Assembly (NCBI GenBank): GCA_934177545.1
Contig: CAKPPI010000003.1
Coordinates: 1-48,324 of the forward strand
Reading direction: 5' to 3'
DNA: 48,324 bases
DNA from: an uncultured Bacilli bacterium
GTDB lineage: Bacteria > Bacillota_I > Bacilli_A > RF39 > UBA660
In this document: piece after piece, positions 23,798 to 32,478 of the stretch
Numbering within the stretch: position 1 is the stretch's first letter
Layout: each line of letters begins with the position of its first letter
Notes under the pieces: model-generated
Told to the model about the DNA's origin: nothing
The model's database searches: none
The model's input: only the letters and a program-made list of their open reading frames with translations
Position numbers and translations under genes: made by a program

Positions 23798-23828
23798 ATA
23801 TAATTTACACTCCCTTTTTTCTATATTA

Positions 23829-23857
23829 ATTATACTTATAAATACTTATAAAATCAA
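23829..23857 (-). promoter_or_regulatory. Promoter of the NrdD-like gene
   Basis: On the minus strand: -35 TTGATT (23852-23857), 17-nt spacer and -10 TATAAT (23829-23834). A directly repeated ACTTATAAA block lies across the spacer. Confidence 0.65.
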
Positions 23858-24031
23858 TGATTTAAAAAAACACTCAAAAAAAACATTTTGAAAAAATAAT
23901 ACATATTTTCTTTAAAAGCCTTATAAATAAAGGATAAAAACAAAAATATGCTCAAAAGACATAAAATGTTTTTTTAAATAAAAAATATGTAAATCGAACA
24001 AAAATAAAAATATAAAAATAATAAAAACTGT

Positions 24032-24061
24032 TGCATTTAACTAAAAATAGTGAGTATAATC
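24032..24061 (+). promoter_or_regulatory. nrdD promoter
   Basis: -35 TTGCAT (24032-24037), 18-nt spacer and -10 TATAAT (24056-24061), about 45 nt before the nrdD ATG, with AGAGGTG as ribosome site. Confidence 0.7.
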
Positions 24062-24105
24062 GAGTTGTCGAATGAATAAAAAGAAAACAAAGAGGTGTAA
24101 AAAAA

Positions 24106-26292
24106 ATGGCAAAAGTTAAAGAGGTAAAAAAAGAAAGAAAGGAAAAGAAAAATAGATACAAAAATCCACCTATTAATATTATAAAAAAGAATGGGACTAA
24201 ACAACCATTTGATGGTGAAAAAATAAGAAGTGCAATTGAAAAAAGTGCTGAGAGAGTAATGGTTGATTTAACTGATGAAGCAAAAGATGAAGTTGTTAAT
24301 ATTGTAATTGATTTATTAAAAAATCAAACTAGTGATGCTGAAGTTAGTCAAATTCATAATTGTGTAGAAGCAGCACTAGAGCAGGTTAATCCATTAGTAG
24401 CTAAAAGCTATAGAGAGTATCGTAACTATAAGAATGATTTTGTACATATCTTAGATAAAGTTTATAAGAAGGCTCAAGCAATTAATTATATTGGAGATAA
24501 AGAAAACTCTAATACCGATAGTGCTTTAGTATCTACACAAAGAAGTTTGGTATATGGTAACTTAAATAAGGAATTATATAAGAAGTTTTTCTTAACAAAG
24601 GCAGAGATAGAAGCTTGTGATGATGGCTATATTTATGTTCATGATATGAGTGCTAGACGTGATACAATGAACTGTTGTTTATGTGATGTTGGTGCTGTTA
24701 TGAGAGATGGCTTTGAAATGGGTAATTTATGGTATAATGAACCAAAGAGTCTTGATACTGCTTATGATGTTATGGGAGATGTAATTATCAATACAGCAGC
24801 TATGCAATATGGTGGTTTTACAGTACCAGAAGTTGATACTATTTTGACTCCATATGCTAAGAAAAGTTATAATAAGTATTATGATGAATATATGGAAATA
24901 ACTAATAATGAAGACCCAGAAAAGGCTGAAGAGTATGCTTGGAAGAAGACAAGACGTGAATGTGAACAAGGTTATCAAGGTATTGAATATAAATTAAATA
25001 GTGTTGGTTCTTCTCGTGGTGATTATCCATTTGTAACATTTACTTTTGGACATGAAGAAGATAGATTTGGTCAAATGATTAGTGAAATAATTTTAAAAAC
25101 TCATCAAAAAGGACAAGGAAAGCCTGGATATAGAAAACCAACTTTATTCCCAAAATTAGTATTCTTATATGATAAAAATCTTCATGGAGAAGGTGGTAAG
25201 ATGCATTATCTATTTGAAGATGCTCTAGACTGTAGTAGTAAGACAATGTATCCTGATTACTTATCATTAACAGGTGAAGGATATGTTCCTTCAATGTTTA
25301 AGAAATATGGAAAGATTATTAGTCCGATGGGATGCCGTGCTTTCTTATCTCCTTGGTTTGAAAGAGGTGGAATGGAACCAGCTGATGAAGATGATCAACC
25401 TGTATTCATTGGAAGATTTAATATTGGAGCAATTTCTTTAAATTTACCAATGATTTTAGCTAAGTCTAGAGAAGAACAAAAAGATTTTTATGAAGTACTT
25501 GATTATTATCTAGAAATGATTCGTAAGATTCATATTCGTACTTATAATTATCTAGCTAAGAAGAAAGCATCTACTAATCCACTTGCTTACTGTGAGGGAG
25601 GATTCTATGGAGGTAGATTAAAACCAAATGAGCCTATTGAACCAATCTTAAAATCATCTACTGCTTCTTTTGGAGTAACAGCTTTAAATGAATTACAAGA
25701 GTTATATAATGGTAAGAGTTTGGTAGAAGATGGTGAATTTGCTCTTGAAGTTATGAAATATATTAATGATAAGACACAAGAGTTTAAAAAAGAGGATGGA
25801 ATTTTATATGCTATTTATGGAACTCCAGCTGAAAGTTTATGCGGTACGCAAGTTGAACAATTTAGAAAGAAATATGGTATTATTAAAGGCGTATCTGATA
25901 GAGAATATGTTTCTAACAGTTTCCACTGTGGAGTTTGGGAAAATATTACTGGTATACAAAAACAAGATTTAGAAGGAAGATTCTGGGAGTTATTTAAAGG
26001 TGGCCGTATTCAGTATGTTCGTTATAACTTAAACTATAATAGAAAAGCGATGGAAACTTATGTTGAAAGAGCTATGGATAAAGGTTTTTATGAAGGAGTT
26101 AACTTATCACTTTCTTACTGTAATGTCTGTGGTCATGAAGAATTAGATATGGATACTTGTCCAAAATGTGGAAGTGATGATCTTACAAAGATTGATCGTA
26201 TGAATGGATATTTATCATATTCAAGAGTACATGGTGATACGAGACTTAATCATGCTAAGATGGTAGAAATTTCAGAAAGGAAGAGTATGTAG
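24106..26292 (+). CDS. nrdD: Anaerobic ribonucleoside-triphosphate reductase
   Basis: 728 aa class III reductase that converts NTPs to dNTPs under anoxia using a glycyl radical. It has a Lys-rich leader, an ATP-cone (about residues 21-110; IKKNGTKQPFDGEKI) for allosteric control, and the catalytic barrel with DGYIYVHDMSARRDTMNCC. The C-terminal zinc site has Cys672, 675, 685 and 688, and the radical loop is RMNGYLS with Gly701. The distinctive wording groups it with the Bacilli/Clostridia NrdD type. It is followed immediately by its activase nrdG (start directly after the TAG) and dut, a coherent deoxynucleotide supply operon. It implies an anaerobic lifestyle. Confidence 0.96.
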   Translation: MAKVKEVKKERKEKKNRYKNPPINIIKKNGTKQPFDGEKIRSAIEKSAERVMVDLTDEAKDEVVNIVIDLLKNQTSDAEVSQIHNCVEAALEQVNPLVAKSYREYRNYKNDFVHILDKVYKKAQAINYIGDKENSNTDSALVSTQRSLVYGNLNKELYKKFFLTKAEIEACDDGYIYVHDMSARRDTMNCCLCDVGAVMRDGFEMGNLWYNEPKSLDTAYDVMGDVIINTAAMQYGGFTVPEVDTILTPYAKKSYNKYYDEYMEITNNEDPEKAEEYAWKKTRRECEQGYQGIEYKLNSVGSSRGDYPFVTFTFGHEEDRFGQMISEIILKTHQKGQGKPGYRKPTLFPKLVFLYDKNLHGEGGKMHYLFEDALDCSSKTMYPDYLSLTGEGYVPSMFKKYGKIISPMGCRAFLSPWFERGGMEPADEDDQPVFIGRFNIGAISLNLPMILAKSREEQKDFYEVLDYYLEMIRKIHIRTYNYLAKKKASTNPLAYCEGGFYGGRLKPNEPIEPILKSSTASFGVTALNELQELYNGKSLVEDGEFALEVMKYINDKTQEFKKEDGILYAIYGTPAESLCGTQVEQFRKKYGIIKGVSDREYVSNSFHCGVWENITGIQKQDLEGRFWELFKGGRIQYVRYNLNYNRKAMETYVERAMDKGFYEGVNLSLSYCNVCGHEELDMDTCPKCGSDDLTKIDRMNGYLSYSRVHGDTRLNHAKMVEISERKSM

Positions 26293-26865
26293 ATGAGATA
26301 TCATAATGTAACAAAAGCTGATATGTTAAATGGTGAAGGATTACGAGTTGTATTATGGGTAAGTGGATGTTCTCATAAATGTCCAGGTTGTCAAAATGCT
26401 ATTACGTGGAATCCTGATGATGGAGTAGAATTTGATGATGATACAATAAAAGAAATTTATCATGAACTTGACCAAGACTGGTGTAGTGGATTAACTTTAT
26501 CAGGAGGAGATCCACTCTTCCTTGGTAATAGAAAAACGATAAGAGACTTAGTTATGAATGTTAAACAACTATATAAGGATAAAACTATTTGGAGTTATAC
26601 CGGATATACTTGGGAAGAATTAATCGCTCAAAGAGAAGTTGATAAAAATCTAGATGATATTTTAAATTGTATTGATGTCTTATTAGAAGGTAAATTTGTT
26701 ATGAAACTTCATGATGATAGATTACATTATGTAGGTAGTAGTAATCAACGTATAATTGATGTTAAAAAAAGTATAGAAGAAGGAAAAGTAGTCCTATATA
26801 TAGATAATAGTAATATAGGTGATAGTGATAAAGCAACTGTAGTACAGTGTGCAGTAAATAGTTAG
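26293..26865 (+). CDS. nrdG: Anaerobic RNR activating protein (radical SAM)
   Basis: 190 aa radical SAM enzyme that installs the glycyl radical on NrdD. The 4Fe-4S motif is Cys26-x3-Cys30-x2-Cys33 (SGCSHKCPGC), and LTLSGGDPLF is the SAM-binding GGE-like block. The ATG comes right after the nrdD stop, with AAAGGAAGAG inside nrdD as ribosome site. Normal length, no oddity. The product must act on the nrdD product and not on the NrdD-like paralogue, which has no Gly to activate. Confidence 0.95.
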   Translation: MRYHNVTKADMLNGEGLRVVLWVSGCSHKCPGCQNAITWNPDDGVEFDDDTIKEIYHELDQDWCSGLTLSGGDPLFLGNRKTIRDLVMNVKQLYKDKTIWSYTGYTWEELIAQREVDKNLDDILNCIDVLLEGKFVMKLHDDRLHYVGSSNQRIIDVKKSIEEGKVVLYIDNSNIGDSDKATVVQCAVNS

Positions 26866-26873
26866 GAGAAGTT

Positions 26874-27329
26874 ATGAAAACAAGAGGATTTGAAGTAGTT
26901 AAAGGATATGAAGATAAGGATATACATTTACCAGTAAGAGGAACTAAACATGCTGCTGGTTATGATATAGAAGCAGCAGATGATATAGTTATTCCTATTT
27001 ATGAAAAAGGAATTAAACCAACTTTAGTTCCTACAGGATTAAAAGCTTATTGTATGGATGATGAGTGCATTTTCTTACTTAATAGAAGTAGTGGTCCAAA
27101 GAAAGGATTTGTTCTTGCTAATAGTGTTGGTTTAGTAGATTCTGATTATTATGGTAATGAAAATAATGATGGACATATTTATTTTGCTTTCTTTAATTGT
27201 GGTAAGGAAGAATTACATGTTAAGAAAGGTGATGTAATTGGTCAAGCAGTATTTGAAAAGTATTTAACTGTTGATAATGATATTGCTAAAGGAGTTAGAA
27301 ATGGAGGATTTGGTTCTACTGATAAATAG
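26874..27329 (+). CDS. dut: dUTP diphosphatase
   Basis: 151 aa trimeric dUTPase that hydrolyses dUTP to dUMP, keeping uracil out of DNA and feeding dTMP synthesis. The five family motifs are visible: AAGYDIEA (1), NRSSGPKKG (2), SVGLVDSDYYGN (3), the KKGDVIGQAVF block (4) and RNGGFGSTDK (5). Motif 3 keeps the catalytic Asp. It lies 8 nt after nrdG with AGGAG and shares its transcript, which makes functional sense. Confidence 0.93.
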   Translation: MKTRGFEVVKGYEDKDIHLPVRGTKHAAGYDIEAADDIVIPIYEKGIKPTLVPTGLKAYCMDDECIFLLNRSSGPKKGFVLANSVGLVDSDYYGNENNDGHIYFAFFNCGKEELHVKKGDVIGQAVFEKYLTVDNDIAKGVRNGGFGSTDK

Positions 27330-27351
27330 ACCAATTCTTTTTTTATACTTA

Positions 27352-27387
27352 AAAAACATTAGCCTTTTATTTTAGACTAATGTTTTT
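27352..27387. terminator. Bidirectional intrinsic terminator
   Basis: AAAAACATTAG (27352-27362) pairs with CTAATGTTTTT (27377-27387) around a 14-nt loop, between dut and the convergent PBP gene. Confidence 0.85.
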
Positions 27388-27390
27388 ATT

Positions 27391-30231
27391 TTATGTACCT
27401 GATACTGTATCATCAGGATTAGTAGGGTCTGGAGTACTTGTACCACCTGTTATAGTAACGGTTATATTACCGGTTTCTTTAGTTTCACCATCATAACTAA
27501 ATTTATATTTTAAAGTATAAGTACCTGGTGTTGATAGTGTAGAAGTTGATAGTGATACACCACCTGGACCTGTGATAGATGACAACTTCCAGTTACTAGT
27601 TTCACTAGTTATATCGTTGCCATTTTCTGTTACAGTAACATAATTACTAATATCAGATATATCGTATGAAGTAGTGCTGATTGTTTTGTAAGTTACTTTT
27701 AAAGTAGTACTTACTTTCTTTAATTCATAAGTAGCAGCATTACTCTTGATTCCATCATAACTCTTATAAGTAGCAATTACTTTATAAGTACCATATGGAT
27801 TACTTGGATTGGTTACAGTGAATGATGTATTACTAGTAAATCCTAATAATGTGTTGTTGAAATATACGTTATAACCAAATGTTCCATAAGAACTATTACT
27901 TGGTGGAGTAACGGCATTCCAAGAAAGACTAACGGAATTATTACTACTATTATATGTTGCTTTAAGATTAGTTGGAGCACTTAAATTGCTTTCTTCTGTT
28001 TGTGTATTAGTTGGTTCGCTACCTTTTTTAAAGTATTCATAAGTAACGGCACCAGAGTAACCTGCACCAGCAATTTTAGCAGGATTACTTCCTACAACTA
28101 CTCCTAATTTAACTACGCTATTAGGCATTTTAAATTCTTCTTTATTTTTTTCAAATACGGAATTAGCGATAGCTGTAAATAACTTATCTCTTTGAATTGT
28201 ACATTTTAAGTTATGACAGTATAATCCTTGACCAACTAAGTCTCTAGTTGTGTCTTTATAACCATACCACATACCAATAACTGTCTTAGTAGTATATCCA
28301 ATTACCCATGAATCGCGAATAGCATCATCACTCATACCAAGGGTTTGTCTTGTTTTTTGGTCAAAGTTTGTAGTACCAGTTTTCATAGCAATTTTATCCA
28401 TATTTCCAGTACCAATAAGAGTAACATCATCTAAGATGCTGGTAATCATATAAGCAGTAGCATCACTCATTGCTTGTTTTTTAGTACCTTCATGTTTTTT
28501 CTCTTCGCCTGTATCTCTAAAGATTACCTTACTAACTGAATAAGGTTCGTTATAGTATCCTCCATTTGAGAAAGCAGCATAAGCAGCAGCCATTTGTAAA
28601 GAGTTAACACCAGTAAAGGCTCCTAAAGAGTGTGCTTCATGAATTTTACCATTTTCTATTTCTGGTTCAATTCCAAGATTTTGAACAAATTCAATAATCT
28701 TTTTGTTATCTACTTGTTGGAATGCTTTTAAAGCAGGGATATTTCTAGATAAAGACAAAGCTTTTCTCATAGTTATAGCTCCCATAAAGGTTCCATCCCA
28801 GTTATTAATTGATTTACCATTAGTATAAGAATACGGCTCATCAACAAACATTTTATAATTTCCATTATCATTATATCCATAGGTTGAAGCATTATTATAT
28901 TCAATTAGTGGACCATAATCAAATAGTGGTTTTGCAGTAGAACCAGGTTGTCTTTTAATCTCATCACTAGTAGCAAGATTTAGTTCTTTAGCACCTTTTT
29001 TATTACGACCGGCTCCAATAGCAAGAATTTTACCAGTAGCACTATCTAGGACACTTACACCACTTTGAATAGTGTCATTTGCCCAAGTATATGTTTCCCC
29101 ATTCATTACTTTGTCAACACCATCTTGTTTTGATCTATCTAAGTTAGTGTATACTTTCATAGAAACTGTGTAGGGATCAGCTTTATACTTAGCAATACAC
29201 TCATCTACTACAGTATCAATATATCCTTGATATTTAGATAAACCACTTTGAGCAGATACATTATAATCTACTAAAGATTCAATAGAAATATCGCTAGCCA
29301 TTTTTCGCTCGTCACTTGTTATATAACCATGTCTTTCCATTAGGTATAAAACAGTATTACGTCTTCTAGTAACTGATTTAATATTATCAGTATTAGTTGG
29401 TTTATATAAGTTAGGAGCTTTAAACATTCCTGCTAGAACAGAAGCTTCTGCTAAGTTTAAATCACCAATATCTTTGTTGAAATAGGCAAGAGCTGCTTGT
29501 TTAACTCCATAGATATTACCACCCAGGTTATGGTTATTTACATAAAACTCAATTATTTGTTCCTTGGTATAGTTCTTTTCAAGTTTAAATACTGCTAAAT
29601 AAATATCAGTAAATTTTCTAATGATTCCTTTAATACCATGGTCATCAGCTGATGTAAACGAATTTTTAATAACTTGCATAGATAGGGTAGAAGCACCACC
29701 AGCATCACTGTGTCCCACTGCTTGTCCTAATGATGCCTTTAAAAATCTTGGAGCATCAAATCCGTTATGTTGAAAGAATCTTGAGTCTTCAGTAGCGACA
29801 ATAGCATCTACTAATACTTCAGGTAATTCATCGTAAGTTACTTTTTCTCTCATTTCCGTTCCAAGTCGTTCAAATTCATTACCATCAATATCGTAAAGAA
29901 TACTTGGTTCTTTCTCGTTTAACTGATTAACGTCAAACTTAGGGGCCTTAATAACTACATAAGCTAAGAATAAAATTCCAAGAAGCATTACTAATATACC
30001 TAAAGATAATATAACAATTATTATAATATTAAGTATTTTTTTCTGTTTTGGTTTATTTTTAACTTTATCTAGTAGTCTAGCAAGACCAACTATTATTAAA
30101 ATACCTACTCCTAAGAAAACAGTTAATAACCAGCCTATAATAAAATAACTAATAATCATTAAGACTAAGAAGCATCCTAATAATATTAAGGTTAAATTAC
30201 TATTAGACTTTTGTGTTGTCTTTTTTTTCAT
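27391..30231 (-). CDS. Class A penicillin-binding protein (PBP1A type)
   Basis: 946 aa bifunctional peptidoglycan synthase. The GT51 transglycosylase domain (about 110-290) has Glu148 in ATEDSRFF and GGASTLSMQVIKN. The transpeptidase domain (about 385-700) has Ser431-TAK, Ser495-RN and Lys617-TG. A fibronectin III-like domain (about 735-820; APTNLKATYNSSNNSVSL) and a further Ig-like part follow, ending in a Thr/Pro/Asp tail. Two hydrophobic blocks precede the GT domain (12-52 and 68-95, probably three passes), where the usual enzyme has one. The start overlaps recU by 29 nt, and recU-ponA is the Bacillus gene order. MKKKTTQK has a GGAGG ribosome site. Confidence 0.93.
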   Translation of the reverse strand: MKKKTTQKSNSNLTLILLGCFLVLMIISYFIIGWLLTVFLGVGILIIVGLARLLDKVKNKPKQKKILNIIIIVILSLGILVMLLGILFLAYVVIKAPKFDVNQLNEKEPSILYDIDGNEFERLGTEMREKVTYDELPEVLVDAIVATEDSRFFQHNGFDAPRFLKASLGQAVGHSDAGGASTLSMQVIKNSFTSADDHGIKGIIRKFTDIYLAVFKLEKNYTKEQIIEFYVNNHNLGGNIYGVKQAALAYFNKDIGDLNLAEASVLAGMFKAPNLYKPTNTDNIKSVTRRRNTVLYLMERHGYITSDERKMASDISIESLVDYNVSAQSGLSKYQGYIDTVVDECIAKYKADPYTVSMKVYTNLDRSKQDGVDKVMNGETYTWANDTIQSGVSVLDSATGKILAIGAGRNKKGAKELNLATSDEIKRQPGSTAKPLFDYGPLIEYNNASTYGYNDNGNYKMFVDEPYSYTNGKSINNWDGTFMGAITMRKALSLSRNIPALKAFQQVDNKKIIEFVQNLGIEPEIENGKIHEAHSLGAFTGVNSLQMAAAYAAFSNGGYYNEPYSVSKVIFRDTGEEKKHEGTKKQAMSDATAYMITSILDDVTLIGTGNMDKIAMKTGTTNFDQKTRQTLGMSDDAIRDSWVIGYTTKTVIGMWYGYKDTTRDLVGQGLYCHNLKCTIQRDKLFTAIANSVFEKNKEEFKMPNSVVKLGVVVGSNPAKIAGAGYSGAVTYEYFKKGSEPTNTQTEESNLSAPTNLKATYNSSNNSVSLSWNAVTPPSNSSYGTFGYNVYFNNTLLGFTSNTSFTVTNPSNPYGTYKVIATYKSYDGIKSNAATYELKKVSTTLKVTYKTISTTSYDISDISNYVTVTENGNDITSETSNWKLSSITGPGGVSLSTSTLSTPGTYTLKYKFSYDGETKETGNITVTITGGTSTPDPTNPDDTVSGT

Positions 30232-30793
30232 TTTTTACCTCCAAAATATTATCTATAATACTTAGATAATCTATTCTAGGCCGAAGGCCTTCTTTTAAAA
30301 GATATCCGTGCTTTACAAAATAATCATGTGGAATAGATTTTTTTTCTTCCTTATTTATATAATCTTGTAAATCAGTATTCATTAGTATATAAGTTTCAGA
30401 AAGTGTTGTAAAGCGGACAATTAAAAAACCAATTCCCCCAGCATTTGAAATATTTTCTAAATGTTTAAGTTGGTGAAGATGAATATTAGCAAGAGGAAAT
30501 GAAGTTTTATTCTTTGTTTCCTTTGCTTCAAAGTCAATGTAATAGCCTTTATAAATACCATTATAGTCAGTAGTAGAAGGTTCCATATAAAAGGCCTCTT
30601 TAATAATGGCACTTTTTCCTTTAAAGTCTACTTTACTAACTCTTATTGGAGTAGGTTTTTTATAGATATAAGCTATATTCTTTTCCTTATAATAGTGGTT
30701 TGATTGATTTAAGTCATCTTCTAAGTTCATTCCACGATTTTTATAATTAATAAGATGGTTGTTTGTCTTTTTTATTCCACCAGGATAATTCAT
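30203..30793 (-). CDS. recU: Holliday junction resolvase RecU
   Basis: 196 aa. RecU cuts four-way junctions and modulates RecA in Firmicutes. The family blocks are present: NRGMNLEDDLNQSNHYY, then PSTTDYNGIYKGYYIDFEAK, whose Asp, Glu and Lys form the metal site, and FPLANIHLHQLKHL. I start at ATG 30793 (MNYPGG, like the MIRYPNG of Bacillus), with AGGTG 6 nt upstream. ATG 30802 would be 1 nt from that site. It is coupled to the PBP gene by overlap. Identification is strong. Confidence 0.93.
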   Translation of the reverse strand: MNYPGGIKKTNNHLINYKNRGMNLEDDLNQSNHYYKEKNIAYIYKKPTPIRVSKVDFKGKSAIIKEAFYMEPSTTDYNGIYKGYYIDFEAKETKNKTSFPLANIHLHQLKHLENISNAGGIGFLIVRFTTLSETYILMNTDLQDYINKEEKKSIPHDYFVKHGYLLKEGLRPRIDYLSIIDNILEVKNEKKDNTKV

Positions 30794-30852
30794 TTCATTC
30801 ACCTAGTATATATTATATATCATTTCATTTGCTTTTTCTATCTTTTAAATAT

Positions 30853-30879
30853 AAAAAAATAGGATTTACCTATTTTTTT
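30853..30879 (-). terminator. Intrinsic terminator
   Basis: AAAAAAATAGG (30853-30863), loop ATTTA, and CCTATTTTTTT (30869-30879): 11 bp with T-runs on either strand. It overlaps the stop of the minus-strand unknown gene and separates it from recU. Confidence 0.8.
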
Positions 30880-31498
30880 TCTTCATTTGATATATTTTTA
30901 TCTCTTGATTTTTCTTAGTAATAGGACTACAATGGCCAATCATTTCATTTACTAGTGGTATTTCACTAGAAATTAGGCCAGTTAAAGTAGTGTATTTAGC
31001 TTCTAAGTTTAATATAGTAGCAAAACAAGATTTTTTTTCTTCTTCTAATCTAATATTAGTTTCGTTTTCTCCTCTATAAAAGTATTTTTTATCTTCAAAC
31101 TTTGAATATTCAAAAGAAACTTCATTCTTACCAAACCAGCAGATAACTTCACCATCATCTTCAATAGTTCTAATACGATATTTACTATTTCCTTTTTTAT
31201 CTTTTATCATTCGCATAGAAAAGTCTATATCTTGGTTTTCTATATCACCAGTTTGAATATGATCAACTACATAATCATCATCATTTTGTCTTAGACTAAT
31301 GGCAGTATCTTTTCCTTTGATACGAACTCTATTATTGTCATCTTGTAAAAGAAGAACTTCCTCTTTTTTTCTACCTTTTCGCATAGTAATCCAACCATCT
31401 TCCACAGTTATAGTTTTTCCTAGCATAGAAAATAATTCTTTACTTTCTTCTTTTTTTAAAAATTTATCTAAACGAATCATTATGTTTTTTGTTTCCAT
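30866..31498 (-). CDS. Hypothetical protein
   Basis: 210 aa, unrecognised. It is soluble and charged, with no signal or membrane segment. It begins METKNIMIRLDKFLKKEES and is rich in beta-type segments (GKTITVEDGWITMRKG, VRIKGKDTAISLRQ). I use ATG 31498 because GGGAGG lies 9 nt upstream; an earlier in-frame ATG exists at 31555 but would place that ribosome site inside the gene. It sits between recU-PBP and the divergent gpsB unit. The terminator at its stop separates it from recU, so it is probably monocistronic. Confidence 0.5.
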   Translation of the reverse strand: METKNIMIRLDKFLKKEESKELFSMLGKTITVEDGWITMRKGRKKEEVLLLQDDNNRVRIKGKDTAISLRQNDDDYVVDHIQTGDIENQDIDFSMRMIKDKKGNSKYRIRTIEDDGEVICWFGKNEVSFEYSKFEDKKYFYRGENETNIRLEEEKKSCFATILNLEAKYTTLTGLISSEIPLVNEMIGHCSPITKKNQEIKIYQMKKKNR

Positions 31499-31580
31499 AT
31501 ATATTAACCCTCCCAAAGTAATATCAATTATAAATAGATTTTTTTTCTTTGTCAAATAAAGTAATGCTTTGTCGAATTAG

Positions 31581-31609
31581 TTGTCTAATAATTAAAAAAT
31601 ATGTAGAAT
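31581..31609 (+). promoter_or_regulatory. Promoter upstream of the 35-aa ORF
   Basis: -35 TTGTCT (31581-31586), 17-nt spacer and -10 TAGAAT (31604-31609), 18 nt before the small ORF. Confidence 0.6.
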
Positions 31610-31627
31610 AAAATTGAGGTGAAACAG

Positions 31628-31735
31628 ATGAAAAGTCAAGATGTAATTGTATGTTTAAATTCTATGATTGAAAATATTTCTATTGCTAAAAAAATTGATG
31701 TATTAATAAGGTTGAAACAATTGACAAATAAGTAG
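31628..31735 (+). CDS. 35-aa small ORF before gpsB
   Basis: ATG 31628 to TAG 31733-31735, product beginning MKSQDVIVCLNSMIENIS and ending LKQLTNK. GAGGTG lies 6 nt before the ATG and a good promoter precedes it, so translation is likely. There is no membrane segment; it is predicted helical. It is too short to name. The 3' end contains the gpsB -35 element (31721-31726), so the two genes are interlocked. Confidence 0.5.
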   Translation: MKSQDVIVCLNSMIENISIAKKIDVLIRLKQLTNK

Positions 31736-31750
31736 TTTTATTGCTAGAAT
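31721..31750 (+). promoter_or_regulatory. gpsB-rnpB promoter
   Basis: -35 TTGACA (31721-31726), 18-nt spacer and -10 TAGAAT (31745-31750). The -35 lies inside the small ORF. Confidence 0.75.
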
Positions 31751-31778
31751 ATAGTATGTAAAGGGATTGGTGATAAAT

Positions 31779-32114
31779 ATGTATCAAAACAAAATTACAC
31801 TTACACCACAAGAAATCTTAGAGAAAGATTTTAAGATTGATACTCGTGGATACAGATTAAAAGAAGTTGATGAATTCTTGGATATGATAATTTCTGACTA
31901 TGAACAGTTTTATAAAATAATTGAAAGTATGGAAAAAGAAAAAACTGAATTATTAAAAGAAATTATGTCCTTAAAACAAGAATTACGAAATGTTTCAATG
32001 GATGCTGAAATAGCTAAAAATTCTAAATCAGATACAATGGAAATCACTAATTTGGATATTTTAAGAAGACTTAGCAATTTAGAAAAAGCAGTATTTGGTA
32101 AAGACAGTGAATAA
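31779..32114 (+). CDS. gpsB: Cell division protein GpsB
   Basis: 111 aa DivIVA/GpsB-type coiled-coil protein. GpsB moves between septum and side wall and binds class A PBPs and EzrA, both encoded in this window. The N-terminal membrane-binding domain LTPQEILEKDFKIDTRGY followed by KEVDEFLDMIISDYE is diagnostic; a long coiled coil follows, and the C-terminal helix DILRRLSNLEKAVFG trimerises. ATG 31779 is used, with GGTGA 5 nt upstream. The stop (TAA 32112-32114) lies inside the 5' strand of RNase P RNA helix P1, so gpsB and rnpB share DNA. Confidence 0.92.
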   Translation: MYQNKITLTPQEILEKDFKIDTRGYRLKEVDEFLDMIISDYEQFYKIIESMEKEKTELLKEIMSLKQELRNVSMDAEIAKNSKSDTMEITNLDILRRLSNLEKAVFGKDSE

Positions 32115-32456
32115 TACTTGGGCAAGTGCTAGGGTAACCTAGAGGAAAGTCCATGCTCGCACTATCTGTGATGATAGTAGTGTTCGTGCTTAGGGAAAAA
32201 ATAACCTAAGGTAGATTTATTCTAACGGCAAAACTTTATCTAAAGGATTATCCCATGATAAAGTGATAACGTGCCACAGAAACGATACTTTTGGAAACGA
32301 AAGGGTGAAACGAGGTAAACCCCACGAGCGAGAAACCCAAATTTTGGTAGGGGAGTCTCCATGAAAGAAAGATAATGGATTGGAGGACTAGTAATAGTAG
32401 ATAGATACTTGCCACCTAGTAATAGGTACAAAACATGGCTTATAAAGTATTATTAT
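32110..32456 (+). ncRNA. rnpB: RNase P RNA, type B
   Basis: Catalytic RNA of RNase P, which matures tRNA 5' ends. The conserved core is plain: AGAGGAAAGTCCATGCTCGC near the 5' end, GTGCCACAGAAACGA, GGTAAACCCC followed by GAGCGAGAAACCCAAA, GTAGATAGATACTTGCC, and the 3' ACAAAACATGGCTTAT. The arrangement follows the Bacillus type B molecule. The ends are set by helix P1: AATAATACTT (32110-32119) pairs with AAGTATTATT (32445-32454). There is no strong separate promoter, so it is likely processed from a gpsB-rnpB transcript; the pair gpsB-rnpB is also adjacent in Bacillus. Confidence 0.95.
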
Positions 32457-32478
32457 TTTGTTGGAACTGAGGTTGATT

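Larger units (their letters stand above)
23798..24105. promoter_or_regulatory. Divergent nrdD control region
   Basis: A very AT-rich 308-bp gap with one promoter on each strand, described separately. A direct repeat (ACTTATAAAT then ACTTATAAAA) covers the minus promoter. I looked for NrdR boxes (ACACWATATATWGTGT) and saw none convincing. Confidence 0.5.

Noticed and set aside
24727..24978. Minus-strand open frame inside nrdD, and similar ones in pcrA, ligA and gpsB
   Set aside because: They are antisense shadows of well-identified genes, with hydrophobic or biased composition and no ribosome sites.
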